DNA from: Ascidia mentula
Lineage: Eukaryota > Chordata > Ascidiacea > Phlebobranchia > Ascidiidae
NCBI GenBank assembly: GCA_947561715.1
Contig: OX387199.1
Coordinates: 19,101,001-19,165,000 of the forward strand
DNA length: 64,000 nucleotides
Direction: 5' to 3'
The notes beneath the pieces are model-generated. The model was not told where the DNA came from. It made no database searches and saw only the letters and a program-made list of their open reading frames with translations. Shown here one piece after another: positions 47,701 through 62,700 of this stretch. Within the stretch, counting starts at the first letter, position 1. Each line of letters starts with the position of its first letter. Both the position numbers and the translations under genes were made by a program.

Positions 47701-50700
47701 ATAGATATGGTTCATTAACTTGAACCTGCAAATGAAATACTGATTTGCCACAAGACGCATAAACAACTGCCTTTTTTTTGTATAAAAGGTTTCATTGTTT
47801 TCACCATGAATACAAAGCATGGCCATAAATAGGACTTTTTTCAGCAGACATGGGTCACCTAACAATGGCGACGTGAACAATTACAAGATTACATGCTAAA
47901 CATATACACATGTTTACTACAATTGCGGATAGTTTCAAGTGCTTCTAAATCGGCCCGCATGCGGATAAACGCGTCATGCAACGTTGCACACGCCTTGAGA
48001 AGCCACGTGGTTTCTATATTGGTGACTTGCTTGAGACGAAGGTTTTGCGCCTTGACGTAAATAGAAAAGGAGAAAAGGATTTCTTTCCGTTAAGTTCGCC
48101 GCAACCTACTGTAACCTTTGCGTCGTGGCGTCAAAACTGGTAGAACTGCGTAACTCTAACCAAAGGAGAAGCGCTCTGCTTTTAGTATAAATTGCTGGTA
48201 AATAAGGATTATCGTCTGCAAAACCATGACAAAATAACAATAACCCTTCGACTGGCCTTGGAGCTTAAAAATATAGAATGAAACTGGAATTGTCAATGAA
48301 ACAGAACAGGCGTTCCACCAAAATGTCACCGCTCACAATACTCTACATATGGGTTTTAAAGTAAAGTCAATTTTCGATCATTTAACTCGATAAGCCCAAT
48401 AGATTTAATTTTTTCAAACTATTCAATAACTTTTGCAAAGAAAGATATTAATGATGCTCAGTTGATCCAAATTAGGCGTATTGAACTTATTGGTCGGTGA
48501 AGCTGAAGCTCGGTGGCATATTGTGACCGCAGTTGTGTGTGGTTAAACTTGCCGGCATTTGGCAGGTTTGGCGAGCTGTAAACGGTGCCTGGAGATATTT
48601 TGTAACCTTAACATTCTGTTGTAATCCACTGACTTTAATCAACGTCCTCACGTGTATTTCTACACCGCCGTAAACCGATTTACTTGGAAAGCAAGTCGCA
48701 GGGCTTTGCTAAGCGGAAAATTTGAATTTTTTTTGTTCGGTCCAGAATTTTTGTAACAAGCATATTTTAAACCATATATGTAAAAAGGTTCTATACTAAA
48801 AAAAAGTATAATTTACTTGAAATTGCATCAATAGCATACAGATTGTCACATAAATATTGCAGTGACACATCTAAACAAGTATAACTGCTTAATTATATAT
48901 TGTTTTAAATTTTACGTATACTTGTTTGTTAATTTACAACCACGTCTTACGGTTAATATTCCTTGACTTGCTTATATCACGTGGTTTGAGCGCGTTAGCA
49001 TGTTCGTCATCCTAATTAACTGTATTACGTTGGGTTTGTATGAACCATGCGAACACAACACCATTCACTGTGAATCGGACAGATGCAAAGTCTTAGCGGT
49101 GAGTTTTAACCAGACATAAAACTTCTGAGATTTTCTTTGCCATTGAACATACTCCATATCCGTACTATATGCTGGTAAAATAAGATAAAAATTTTTTTAA
49201 TTAAACTGTCAAGAGCCGATATCCAATAAAGTCTTGTAAAATAAAGCGATTAAAAATAATAAAGTATTGTTATTTTGTGTTATAAGGCCGCTGTAGCAGC
49301 GTGCTGTTGATATGGTTGCGGACCATAAGTGGTATTCTGTTGGTTGCAGTTGTGCGATCACCTGGTGTTTGCCTTTTTCGCTGTTGAGATGCTGATCAAG
49401 ATGTTAGCAATGGGAATATGGGGCAAGCTGGGCTATCTCGGGGAAGCTTGGAACAGACTGGATTTCTTCATTGTCTTGTGCGGGTAAGATTTCATTCCTA
49501 CATACGTATATAAGCAAAGTGAATTTACATCAGCATTATAGTCTGTGTAGAGTCTGTTTTCCATTATAGTATATTTTCCAGTGAAAAAATTGTTTGTCAT
49601 GTTACTTGTGTTCAAACCAGTGTTGTTTGACATCTCAAAATTGGCCACAGGCGAAACTAACATCTTCAGCACGTTGAGGCTTTACAACGTTCAAATATTT
49701 ACCTAACCTGGATTCTCATGTAGCTGAAACACGTGGCTTGCGATGACCGTTGGTCTAATGTGTAAGAGTTTTAACCAAAAAAAGGATTGCTTTTGACGAG
49801 AATAAATCACATTGAAAAATCGCCATAGAAAATGACGTATTACAACATGTTGGTGCATTTGACACACATCGGATAAGCTCGTGAGCTTAGATCGTCTGTA
49901 TACCAACCCAAGCAGTGGTTCACAATGTTGTCCTGTATGTTTCTCGGTTCAACCGACTGTGTTGATACGATATGCGATCCTGCTGTCAGTTATTTGCATT
50001 AAAACACCGGCTTATTGCCTGAGAAACGACCCCAAGACTTGTAATTACACGATTCGTCGGGTCAAATAGACCCAGCTGTCTATTATTACGCAATATTGAT
50101 CCCTTTGTTTTGCGGCATTCGTGTGAATGAAAATCGAATGCTGCAATTGTCTCTTCATTAGACGTGCCTTTTTTAATTTTCCGGTGGGTAAATTAATTTT
50201 CACATGCCAAAGCGCAAAAACTAATTTTATTCCACTACTCTGAAGCTATACTGTACATAACATAATTAATAATTAAGCCATTGGTATCCGCTTCTATCTT
50301 ATTCACAAAGTCGTATACGCAAAAATGGTTTTAGAATGAATTGGATTAAACAGTCGTATGTTAACAGGATTTTGAATGTCTTTTTGTTTCTAGTATGCTG
50401 GAATACACTTTGCAAATCGATGAAATGGTTAACTTCACTTCAGTTCGTACTGTGAGAGTTCTTCGTCCACTGCGAGCGATCAACCGTGTACCCAGTAAGT
50501 GTGAACAGCACCAAGGTGTGGTCGCATTAGATAGCTGGATCTTTTCACGTATAAGTTGTAGTAATCAGTCAATATTAGTGGAATTTTGTTGATACTAAAG
50601 ATGCCCACTTGTGGACAAATGTGGTTTATCTTTTAAGAAGAAAATTGAAAGAAAATTTTTAGCTTTCAAGAAATTTTTAACTGAATTTTTATAAACAACT

Positions 50701-53700
50701 TAAACAGTCGCAAAATCGACGGTAATTAATTCCCTCTTCTATTTAATCATATTTTCTGCCGAAAAACAATGTATGACGTCACGTCTTGTTATTACGTCAT
50801 CAGGTATGCGAATTCTTGTGATGCTGCTTCTCGATACACTTCCTATGCTGGGGAACGTCCTCATGCTTTGCTCGTTCGTCTTTTTCATTTTCGGAGTTGT
50901 CGCTGTTCAACTTTGGGCCGGAACTCTACGTCAGAGGTGCTTCCCCGACCCCGATATGTTCCGCTTCGATGATCAAGCCTCAGCCATTTTCTACAAAAAT
51001 TTCAGGTGAGATGCCGCAGAGAAATTTTAAGCATTGTGAGTTGCACACGTTGGTATGATGCAGATGTATATTTGGCGCTGGTTTCTTTACTAGGCGTATG
51101 TGACCATGCATTTTTAGCACGAAACTTGATTAAATTCAGTTGTAGTAATGTTGTGTAGTCCTTGTTACGGTATGCGATGATATTTTCTTCGAAAAGGTTA
51201 AAAATAAAACCTAAAACACTGAATTGATGTATGAGGCTTAAAAAGTGTTATGACAGTTTACTGACTTTTGTTATTGTAACATGGGGTCGTCCTGTACTGT
51301 TTCGGTGGAGGTTACTCTGTGTCATTGTCAAGAGGTTATTTTGTGTCATTGCGTGTTTAATAATCCGTAACGCTTGAGAACGCTTTTAACTATTTCGCTG
51401 CCTGAGAAATATGCGACTTCTTAATCAGCAAGTTTTGCATTTTTACTGACCGACTTGTATTTGCTTTACGTGTATAATCTATTGGCATTGTTGCTATAAC
51501 ATTGTGATGGCAATTTTCTTCTCAGGTCACTATTAAATACTTCTTGTTGGTCACAAATGAACGCTATCTTAGTTTCCGCTGGTAATCCAAAAGTTATTCG
51601 CTAAACCAGTAAATTTATACAGGTAAAAGTTACAGCAGCCAATAATTCGTTGTTGCGAACTTACTTGGTTGACTGATTCGATTTTTGCTAAACCAACAAA
51701 GCGGTTAACACAGAAGTTTGTAAGAAAACAGACGCGATCGTTTCGATGCATCGAGATGCGCTTCAGCAAATTGCAGCTCTGTTAGCGCGCACCTGTTCTT
51801 AGTCACATTCTCTAATTTCCGGTCCACCTGAAATTCTAAGCCTGTCGATCGCTTTGTGGAAGCAAACAAGCCAACCGAGAGCATTTCCTCCGTTTCAAGT
51901 TCAGCGAACGTGTTTGTTCGTGTTTCCGTCGTTGAAATGCAAGAACGGGCGCTCGAGTCGATTTTATCCGTGTTGGGAATGTCAACGTGGGCGTATTGGG
52001 CATGTTTCTATTTTTGGTAACCCTGCATTTAGGGGAGTTGGCGTGCGGTTTGCCGTTAAGAAATGCTACGACCTTAACGCAACTCAAATTGTGTCACACA
52101 TTTTCGAATGCCAGTAGCAGCCGACTTACGCTATTTCACATATAGTTTTATTGGACTAGTGGATAGGGAAGATATAAAATTTATACAGTTGGTTACTTAC
52201 GTGACTTCATCCGAAAGAAAATTTCTGCAACTATTTTATCAGTTGTAGCAATGACAAACACTTTATTGCCACAGATTTAGTGGCGTCTAATGCCAGTTGA
52301 TTTCGTGTCGTATCGCGATCATCGAAATCTTTTTAGTAAGAAACAATTCGTCACAAGTGAACAATATTGTTAAATACCCGAACAAAATCCCCTGGCGATA
52401 AAACAACTTTTATCATCTACGTTTCCACGCTTTGCAGCCCAGACATTCCGGCCTGTAAACCTAATGATCGCGATACGATAGCTGTGATCGCCATGTAAAA
52501 GGACCTGCGCTGTGGGGCGATCCTGACAATTATGCGATTGCATGAAACATTACTGTTTTCATCATCTATGTTGAAATATATCAACGGGATGCCCAAGAAA
52601 AATATACATTTTTTGTATATTTCAGTACCGATTTGCCGGCGTTTTACGGACAAGAAGAAAGCGACGATGGCAACGCGCAGATTTGCTCATTACCGACCTT
52701 TAGTGGCGAGTTTCGTTGCGGTGATCCAAGCCTCGTGCTGCCGTCACAAGTCGATAACGTCACATGTACATTAAACGCCAGTTATTACGTCAGCGGTCAG
52801 ACGACGCATCAACTTTTGAACGATAGCTATGGTAAGAATATACACTGCAACAATATCTTTGCGGACAACGGAGCTGAGTATACTGAAAGAAAGATTCTAA
52901 AGTTTTTTAAACATGTGGTAACATTTTGATAATGTCATGCAATACATGACTGAAACGGTCACCACAACATCTAAAATCGCTTCTATGTCGCCAGGAAACT
53001 TAAACTGCATAAACTGGAATCAGTATTACAACACTTGCCAAGCAGGAGATAGCAATCCTTTCCTGGGAGCGATTAGCTTTGATAATATCCTGTACGCATG
53101 GGTCGCAATATTCCAAGTAAGTTCACGTCTTTCAAAAGTGCTTTCAGTAAATTGAATAATTGCGCAATATAAAAGCGCTTGTGCATGCTGTAAAATCTTG
53201 AAAGTAAACGACTGAACTAATGTAAGTTAAAAATCAGTGAAGGGAAATTGTACCCTTTCAAATGCTAATTGGGAAAACAGCTGAAACACCAACAAATTCG
53301 TTTTACTATCAGGTAATCAGTTTGGAAGGTTGGGTGGACATCATGTACTTCGTAATGGACGGTTATTCCCTGTACAGTTTTGTTTATTTTATTCTTCTAA
53401 TTGTGGTAAGTATCAGCCTGTTGCAACACTTGTTATAATATATTCCCATATACGCGAAGGAAAGAATGCTATGTATACAAAACATATTTTAGATGCTTTT
53501 GTGCTTTTATTTCCACTGATCATATCTCCAGTAACGCATATAAACCATTCCTGACAAAAAATTCCTCTATCCCTGCATATCTGCAACTACTTGTTTGCAT
53601 TCGTGTCGTGCGCCGTGTATTTTACTTTGATTTTTTTCATCAATATGTCTCGCGATTACTTTAAATGCGAATTAGTGACGGGATGTTATCGGTCACGCAA

Positions 53701-56700
53701 ATTTACTCAGACGTCCTACAAAAACACAAACACCACCCCCAGGGTAAGGTTAATTACACGAAGTGTCATTATGTCTGCCTCATGAGCTCCACCACCTTTC
53801 ATGTATCGACCGAAATTCCCAATCTTCTCTGATTTATCAAGAGCGGACTAATACCTCCTTAACCAGAATCAATATAACTGCACACGCCTAGACGTTGCAG
53901 ACATCTTTAATGGAGCGTTTCTGCCAGACTCGTGACATGTGTGGTAAAGTTTGCCTCGGGTGCATCAGCATCACATTTTGGTTTCTGTTGCAACCGGAAC
54001 TTTTTGTTCAATACTCGTTAACACACTAACACGAACTTACTGTCAAAATGCGATTCTAAACTAAAACCAGGCAACTATGCGTAATGGAAAACTTGTGGTT
54101 TTGTAGCATTAAACCGACTTCTACCCCCCTTTAAGCCCTAGGTTTTAGACTTTAGACCTGGGGGTTTAAGGTTTCCTCAGTTACGTTTCAGTTACGTGTT
54201 GATTCATAACAACTTACTTGCTTGTGGTAATTTGAGAGTGAGCTGCAACCAAGAGAGCTCTCTTGGTTGGAGCTCATTCTCAAATTGCACTGATGATGGA
54301 CGCAGTCGTGGTCGAAACGTTTGCACATGTACTTGTAGTTATATCACTGCTTTTGTTTAACTTGTTCTCCAAGACAAACCAGCCACATTCCACGTAGGAA
54401 AAGTTCTACCTTATTGTAAACAAACTAAATCTGGATGGTCAGCTGTATTTTAATAAAATTTATCTACTGATGTCAGTTCATTGACAGTAATCAATTGTAT
54501 TCGTCGGTGGTTTTCCTAAATTACATTTCAAAAAGGCATCAATATTCCACCAAGTAATTCGCCTAGTCACATTACCAGTATACAATCATACCCCTACTTT
54601 TTTAATTTTATTCTTAATGTGACGCATGTACAAATTGTTGATAAATAAAAAGTGCATTTGCTGCCCTTCTAATAAGAGTTCTAATGAAGCGTGTACAACA
54701 GATCGGCTCCTTTTTCATGATCAATCTCTGCCTGGTCGTCATAGCGACGCAGTTCTCGGAGACTAAGCAGCGCGAGCAGCGTTTGATGGAGGAACAACGA
54801 CTGAGGTTTAAATCGAACGACAGCACCTTAGCCAGCTACTCGCCCCCGGGGAATTGTTACGAGGAACTACTGAAATACATCTCGCATATTTACAGGAAGA
54901 GAAAACGAAGGATTAAAAGGTACTTTGGCGCTGTGAAACTCATAAGCGGGAATTAAGAGTTTCCAAAATCATTTGCGTCGATCGAAGCCAGGGTTCTTGG
55001 AAAGCGTGTTTGGTTAGAGTGCAATGAGATCAATCGAATAATTTTTTTGACCCTTTTAAAGTTCAGTACTTGTATGTTGCGGAACTCACAAAAATCATCT
55101 ATAAAAACCACATAAAAACTTTTTTTTTTTTTTATTAAAACAACATCAATTTTTTAAATAGGCCAAACTCAGTGCGAGCGAAATTACGAGTAGGCCGACA
55201 TAAAAATACTCAAAGTTAAATCGTAGCGACTTATCCGAAGCCGGTGATCACCCGTGGCTCAACCACCAGAGCAATGATTTTCAAAGAAGGTTGGGTTTGA
55301 CCAAGCATTGCTCTGGTGCCATTGGAACTTATGATCGCTATGTCATAACTAATATCGCCAAGTAAATGTCTTCGTTGGCAATCCAGCTTTACAATGTTTC
55401 TGCGTACTTGTTTGTGGAAATATACCGACAATACATCTGTACACAGTGTCGTGATTGAATTAACAAACAATACCTAATGTATGCCAGGATTTGTGATATT
55501 TCCATTTAAGCTTGTGGGATGTTGTTTCTCTCATGTAAAGGTAAAAAGGCTATTCTTTATTGTGATAACCAAGATGTGATTGAATCATTATTGAAACAAG
55601 CTCTAATTTTGCCCAATTAGGTGGTGGAGACGACGGAATCAAGAACGTCAACGTGAAAAGATGAAGAAGCTTGGCGACTCCTCATCCACGCTCCCAACAT
55701 CCTGCCCAAAACCAACATCAGGGAACAAGAAGAAAAATGCCAAGCGCGGACCGAATCCCATCCACTTGCATCACCATCACCATCATCACCACCACCATTA
55801 CCATATCGCCGACTCCATCGAGAGGGGCGAGAGACTTGTGAAAGTAGGGGTCGAGATAGACCTTCACGACGCGCCCCCATTTGAACCCGGGGCTTCCCCG
55901 TTACCAGGGAAACTCATGTTGGGTGACGCTTGTTCCGACAAGTTGGACGTACCGACGGTGAAAAACTCTTTCAGGTGAGTTGCGGTTTTTCTTGGATGGT
56001 GTGAAGAGGTGTCGCACAAAAGCAGTAAGCTGCATGCAGATGGCCACTATAGGTCGAAACGTTTGACTAATATGTCGAAACAGTGGCCATCTGTATGCAG
56101 CTCACACCAATTACAACAACTTAAGTCAAATTTATAATACTTACCCGTATGTTGGGTCTAAACCTTTTCTACGTCTTGTTTATTTTGAAACACGTGATTG
56201 CCCTTACATCACGTGATTTGCTAATATACAGTTGTACAACTCAACGAATTTGAATGCGTTTTAGGATGGATGAAAAATATCTTGAGCGTTTAAAATTAAT
56301 TATCGTTAATTGTTTTAATACTTGACTGAACTTGTCTGAGATGGTTTCAATAAAGTTATTAGACATGCCGATGATTGTTGATTGGCGAAAGTCGCATGAA
56401 TAATTGATGGCGTTGGCGTGAACAAGGCTTTACAGCTACCGCAAAACAAAGTAATGCTCGCTCACAGATTTTATGCATCTTACAACGTTAGTCACGATAA
56501 TAGCATTGACCCGTCTGACCTTTTACTTGATTGTGGCATTTTAACGCCTCTCAATACTGACCTGCAGTGTCTGGGTAGTTTATTAAGCACGTTTTACATA
56601 TTGTTCGCAATAAAACGAAAAACCACGCAACGATTACTCACTGTTCTAGACATACTGAAGTAGCTGTAGTTAAGTTTCGGTATTTCAGGGAATTTCCGAC

Positions 56701-59700
56701 CGCACTTTTGCAGACGCAATTTGTTAAAGTAACCGCATTTACCCTGTTTGAATTCCCCTTGCCTCTGCGAAGAAGGATCTCTGAAATAAATTTGAATCCA
56801 ATTATTTTTATTGACTTTACCCCGGCTTTTGTGTGATGCATATGTGACTTGTACTAAATTTATTCGGGCGCTGTGTATTTGATTTTGTGCACGGTGAAAT
56901 AAAATATGCCGAATTTCTGCTGACTCTGTAAGAGTGATCGCCAGATAAGACCAAACATCACATAAATAACACGTTTTTACTGCATCTCAATCTAAAGTGC
57001 GTTGTTACTTCTCAGACTCACTCTTCCACGGGTTTCCCCCACTTTCAATACCTCCGCCCGCTCTCTCACCGGATCTCTGACGCCAGAATCACGTCACAGC
57101 GTGACGCCAGATCGACGCACTTCCGGTGACCTTACAATCACCCCTGCTGGAACAATTTACTTTAGTCCCGCACAGGAAACGCCCCGCAAGAAATCGGGGA
57201 GGGTCGATGGGTATCTTTCCTCTCCCGTCCCTGGTATGTTAATCCTATTAATTCGTCTGATTTTACCATGCTTTAGTTTGTTCATTTTATTTTTCTTATT
57301 TTCGATAATTCGTCTGCTCATGCGTATGGTTTAAATGCTGCGTTGTACTGTACAGAAACGATAGAGTTGACTTGGGTCGGATAAGTTGATCTGAAATTGT
57401 AGCTTCAGATTGAGAAAAAATGTGGGCATTACAAAAACCAGCAGTAACTTTTTTGAATAAAAGTTTCCCTGAAAGACATTTTGGAATTTAACTGCCAAAA
57501 ACGCTAGCGAACGTTTTCGTAACGCAATACAGCAAAATTATATGCATGTGACTCAAGTTTCTTTCAAATCTCGGAAAGACAGGCAGAACTGTGCCATACT
57601 TAAATGAAAACAACACATTTATCTGCAGACAGACAGCCGAGCCCCAAAGGGAGCTTCTACGTACGATCGGCTTCTTCTTCTCCGTCAAAACGTCCAACAA
57701 TCATCACTTCCGACCTTAATTGCTCTTGTTCCCTTTACGATCCCGAATGTTTCGAATCAAAAGCCGAGGAAGTGGTTTTCGACGACACGGGGGCACCCGA
57801 AAAGTGTTGTTGTGTTATAAGTGTAAAGGTGAATGGAAAAAAATGGAAATGCCCATTTCATATAACTTTTGTGACGTTTCTCAGACTATTAACAGTCTTA
57901 ACCTTTTTCGCGATTTTGATTTGAGAAAATACGACGAGGTTCGGGTTAGATTAGAATATTTTTATAATTGATTCGAACTGATGTAATTTTAGTTGCAATT
58001 ATTTGGCATTTATAATCTTACCCACTTTCCCATCGTAAAACTTGACGAGTTCAAATTTATTTTCAGTCCAAGTGGAAGAAGGTTTGCGAATTGTGGACGG
58101 AATTCCGGAGCAACGTAAGGAAGGTGGTGGAAAGCAAGTATTTCAACCGTGGCATCATGATCGCCATCCTTATCAACACTATGAGCATGGGGATTGAACA
58201 TCACAACCAGGTACTTTCCACGTATGATGATCACGTAGACCCCGTGTTGTCTAAACCTTTTTACATGTTTTGGAGACTTAAATTCAAAAGTTCAGGGTCA
58301 AAGTTTACCAACTAACTTGTGTCACTCCGAACTGACTTAAGTGTTTGCTTTGACGCATGAAATTCCGGGATTTTCCATTGAGAGTTGTCTGCGTTTTTGA
58401 CAAAACATACAGTCATAAAGCAAGGGTTTGCGACCTTTTAAACTTAGTGTGTCTGTTTATAAACTAACAACATTTAATATTTTCTTGCTAAAATGAACCT
58501 TTTTCTGGCGCCACTTGTTTATATATTGTAGAACTGATGATGCTGTTTATCATAACGTGTTTTCTTTGAAATGAAACTTCGTTTTGACACAAAGATCAAT
58601 TTTTATTGTAAATATAAATGTTTACAACTCATGTAAAAGGCACAAACAATGTGTCATGTTCAACTACATTAAACAGTTTTGTAATATGAACTTGTAAAAC
58701 ACTTGAACACCTCGCGTGCTAACCGGGTATTGCGTATATGCTGTTGCGCATCTATAGTTTGGACAAACAACATAAACGTCACTTTTAAGTTACGCTGTAA
58801 ACCGCATTCGTTTTTTTCTGGGAATTTGTTCCTCTGTCACGTGATATTCCGAGACTTCACTACTAATTTGCTTTTCTGGAAACGTTCATAACCTAATTAA
58901 GATGTTTGACGTTACACAAGAAATCCATTAGCGTCCGACATTGCTATTTTCTTTGCAAACGAGACTTTCAAAGTTCTTCGCAAAACAAACATCGGTAATT
59001 TGTTTGCGAGCACTGAAAGGCCATCAGTTCTTGGTACTTGACAAAACCACAGCGACATATTGCTTTAACCTGCTATGGTGGCCTGTGCAATAACACTGCG
59101 ACTTATTGCAGTGCAATATAGGATATGACGATTGTTTATTAAATGGTTTCGATGGTATTTTCTTAGGTAATATCTCAGTGAAGAAAAATAATTTTCTCTA
59201 AATCTGTGGTAATAGCTTTTCGAGATAACGAAAGCGTATCTTCGATTTACCAAACCTTGGTCTTTATTTCTATGATAATAATTTGCACATGGTGGCATTA
59301 CGTAAAAACACGTCCTCGAAAGTTCTAAACTTCATGCAGATTTAAGATGATTATTTTGCATTTCAGCCTCAAGCTCTGACGAATGTGCTGGAAATAAGCA
59401 ACGTGGTTTTCGCAACTTTGTTTGTCCTCGAAATGGGCGCGAAATTAATAGCGTTCGGCATTGTTGGATACTTGAAGAACCTTTACAACGTGTTTGACGC
59501 CGTAATTGTCATTATAAGGTGGGTGGAAATACTGACCAGATTTTGAATGTCTTTGTGCTCTTGGGATATATAGTTGGAAGATGTGACATCATTCAAAATA
59601 TCGCCAAATAAACACGCTTGGGGGCGAAAACTGATAAAAGCTAACCACGTTTCTTACAAATGAGCACATTTACATTTTCCAAGACACTGCTTTTCAACAT

Positions 59701-62700
59701 AAGCGCAAATCTTGCAAATATGGCAAACCAGTTTGTAATTGAACAGCGTGTGGGAGATAGCGGCGGGAACACAGAGTGGAGGAGGTCTTTCAGTGTTGAG
59801 GACGTTCCGACTTCTTCGAGTTCTCAAACTTGTTCGGTTTCTTCCCGCTCTCCGTCGCCAACTAGTGGTGCTTATGCGCACGATGGACAACGTGGCGACC
59901 TTCATGATGCTTTTGACCTTGTTCATTTTCATCTTCAGGTGAGTGGTTTAAACACGGACGTAAATCAGCCGCAATAATCTTGCCAATAACATAAATAAAC
60001 AACCCAGACGATAGAAATGAAAAAACAAAGTATTTCATATTTTGATGATCTTTTGATCCAATATACAACAAATCCGTCTGCAACGAATTTAAAATCTTGC
60101 TCTTTCTCTTTACTTCGGAAGCATTGCACAGATTGCAGTCTTTATTTTGTGATTGGCTTTCGCCTGTTTGTGACGATAGGAATGTGTTACTTACAGCATA
60201 CTCGGGATGCACTTGTTCGGATGCGAATTCTGCAAGCTGAACAGTTACGGTGAAACTGAATGTGACAGAAAGAATTTCGACTCTTTGCTCTGGGCGTTCG
60301 TTACAGTTTTCCAGGTAAAGAGTTATTTAAATCTGCCTCAAATCTCAAGTTGTGTTATGGCTTGTTGTTTTAAACCCCAAGATCCACAAAATCTGTTTAT
60401 ACAGCTGGGTAATATTGCAAGATATGGATAATTAAGAACATCGTTATCCTGTTTATTTCAAGGATAAACAACACAGGTCAAACCACAAAAATCTAATGTT
60501 CACAGACAATTCCGTTTATTAAAATTTTTGTGACTTGTGATATAATTATTGGTATGCGATCATCCATGGCCATTTTGACGGTGCCATATTAAAAAAAAAA
60601 TTCCTTTTATTTGTCATATTTCGCTTTGCTGAGCTGTTTGTGAGGGTTGAACGCACGATTCTGGGACAACCAGACCCAACGTTCTACCCACGGTTTCACG
60701 GGTATATTGTGGTCAAGGTACACTGGTGTCTAAACGCACAATTTGCCAGGCGACATTTACATATACGTGGGGGGTCTCCACCGCCGTAACCAGATGGGCG
60801 TTCCCTTGACAAGAGCAAAGCATTCTTGATGAAGATATTTTTTCTTTCATGCAGATTCTCACACAAGAAGATTGGAATATCGTTCTTTACAACGGAATGG
60901 CCGCAACCCGACCAGCGGCCGCAATTTACTTCATAACACTCATGACCATAGGAAACTACGTTCTTTTCAACCTCCTAGTTGCAATCCTTGTCGAAGGTTT
61001 CCAAGCGGAGGTAAAATTTGTCGCCCAGTGTCTGTCACGTGACTAGTAGTAACCAATCACGTCTGTACATAGAGTTAGTGTAGATCGTCCGTAATGTGTA
61101 TCATTCCACAAAAAGGTCACCTCCATTATTCATGCCCGGAATTCCCATGTCCGAAACTTTCCTTTTTTCTGTAATGCAAGTGTATAAGTCAATAAACCGC
61201 CAACCTTAAATCGGCAATAACTGTAAAATTACCCTGACCCAAACGAGGTACGAATCACTTTGAGGATGCCATCTATATATTAAGTCAAACTGCTTGATGT
61301 TCAACTTCATACGACCAAAGTTATTATCATTCAAAAGATCATTCATAGCTCTCTGTAACGTATCAAATCACCTCATGACGTAACACTTCTCGCAGTGACG
61401 TGCTCCTTAACGCTTCATTGCGCACACAATGCATGTTTCTTTCCGTTAGTGCTACCCAGAGCGCTTGCAGACTGATGACGAAATAGACGATGATGAAGAT
61501 GACTCCATGAAAGACGTAGTGCTGGCTGATGAATACACGCGGAAGGTTGCGCACGCGCTTGGCCTGCGTCAACCCCTTCCCACAAGCAGAACAATGCATG
61601 TATGTTGTTGCGCCGATCATTTTCCCCACAGCTTCATTTGCTTATTGCTCCATGTCTCATTGTCGTTGTTGATTCGTAGATGGTGTTTCGTGATCATGGT
61701 AGCTCTCTGAGATGATCTCAACGCCGCTCTAAAAGTAGTAAACTAAGTAATAGTAGCGATTTGCGCATTCTGCTTTAGCGAAGGTATTGCGTCAAATCAA
61801 CCAAATAGTCATAAGTTATTCAAATAAAATACCTGTCTGCTTTACCTAAGATACTTACGGCATCAACACATTATATCAACGGATTAAATATGAATTACAC
61901 ACAGCGCGGGGATACCGAAAGCACTGCGTCATCATTGTGCTCGAGCGATGATGAAGTTGGTGATGACGTGGCCATAGTTTTTAGCACAAGTCGCAAAGAT
62001 TCCATTAAAGGTGAACTTGGTATTCTATTTTTATATATATATATATATATATATGTATATACATTGTTTATACGTCGTTAAAGCCACGAAAATGAAGGCT
62101 GAGTTATTCGCCCTTACAATTTTTACCGTTTTGCAGAGCGGTCGCTTTCCTGCAGCTCATGCGAATCAAGTGGCACCAGCGACGATGACGAGGAATCATT
62201 CGGGCGTGACGTACCAATCATAACTCGCACAGCGGCCACGCCCCTTCCCACGCCCACTCCTTTGACCTCACATACGTCATTACATATTGAAGAAGCTGGA
62301 CTGGATGTTGAAAGGTGCAAACTGTTGAAGGGGGCAGAGGGTGGAAGCATCATCAGCATTGATCGTAGACGCAGTGACTCCAGTAACGGACACCCAGGGA
62401 CGCTCTCATCCGACTCAAGAAAATCAAGTGTCGTGGTTGGTCTGACTTTTTTTCCTGCCAAATTATTTTTATTGTGATGTTTACAATGCTGTGTCGCCAC
62501 AGTTTGATTTCAACAAACAATTTATTTTTGCCCATTGAAGTCACATGTGGTTTTGTCAATCATGTTTGGAGCTACAACGTACTTTTCAGCCACATGTAAG
62601 CCACTGAGTCAATAATTTGCGTTTCTTTGCCCAGTCGAGACTCAGCGTTTCAAGCCTGCGGTCGTCATTTCGGTCGAAAAACCGAGAACTCCCATCTGAT

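Noticed and set aside
51836-52117. Overlapping frames of about 85 residues on both strands inside a Cav3 intron
   Set aside because: No splice context and no motif. The flanking Cav3 exons join in phase without it.
61452-61470. Alternative acceptor CCCAG upstream of the exon at 61471
   Set aside because: Use of it in the required phase meets an in-frame TAG, whereas TTGCAG at 61470 keeps the acidic linker open.
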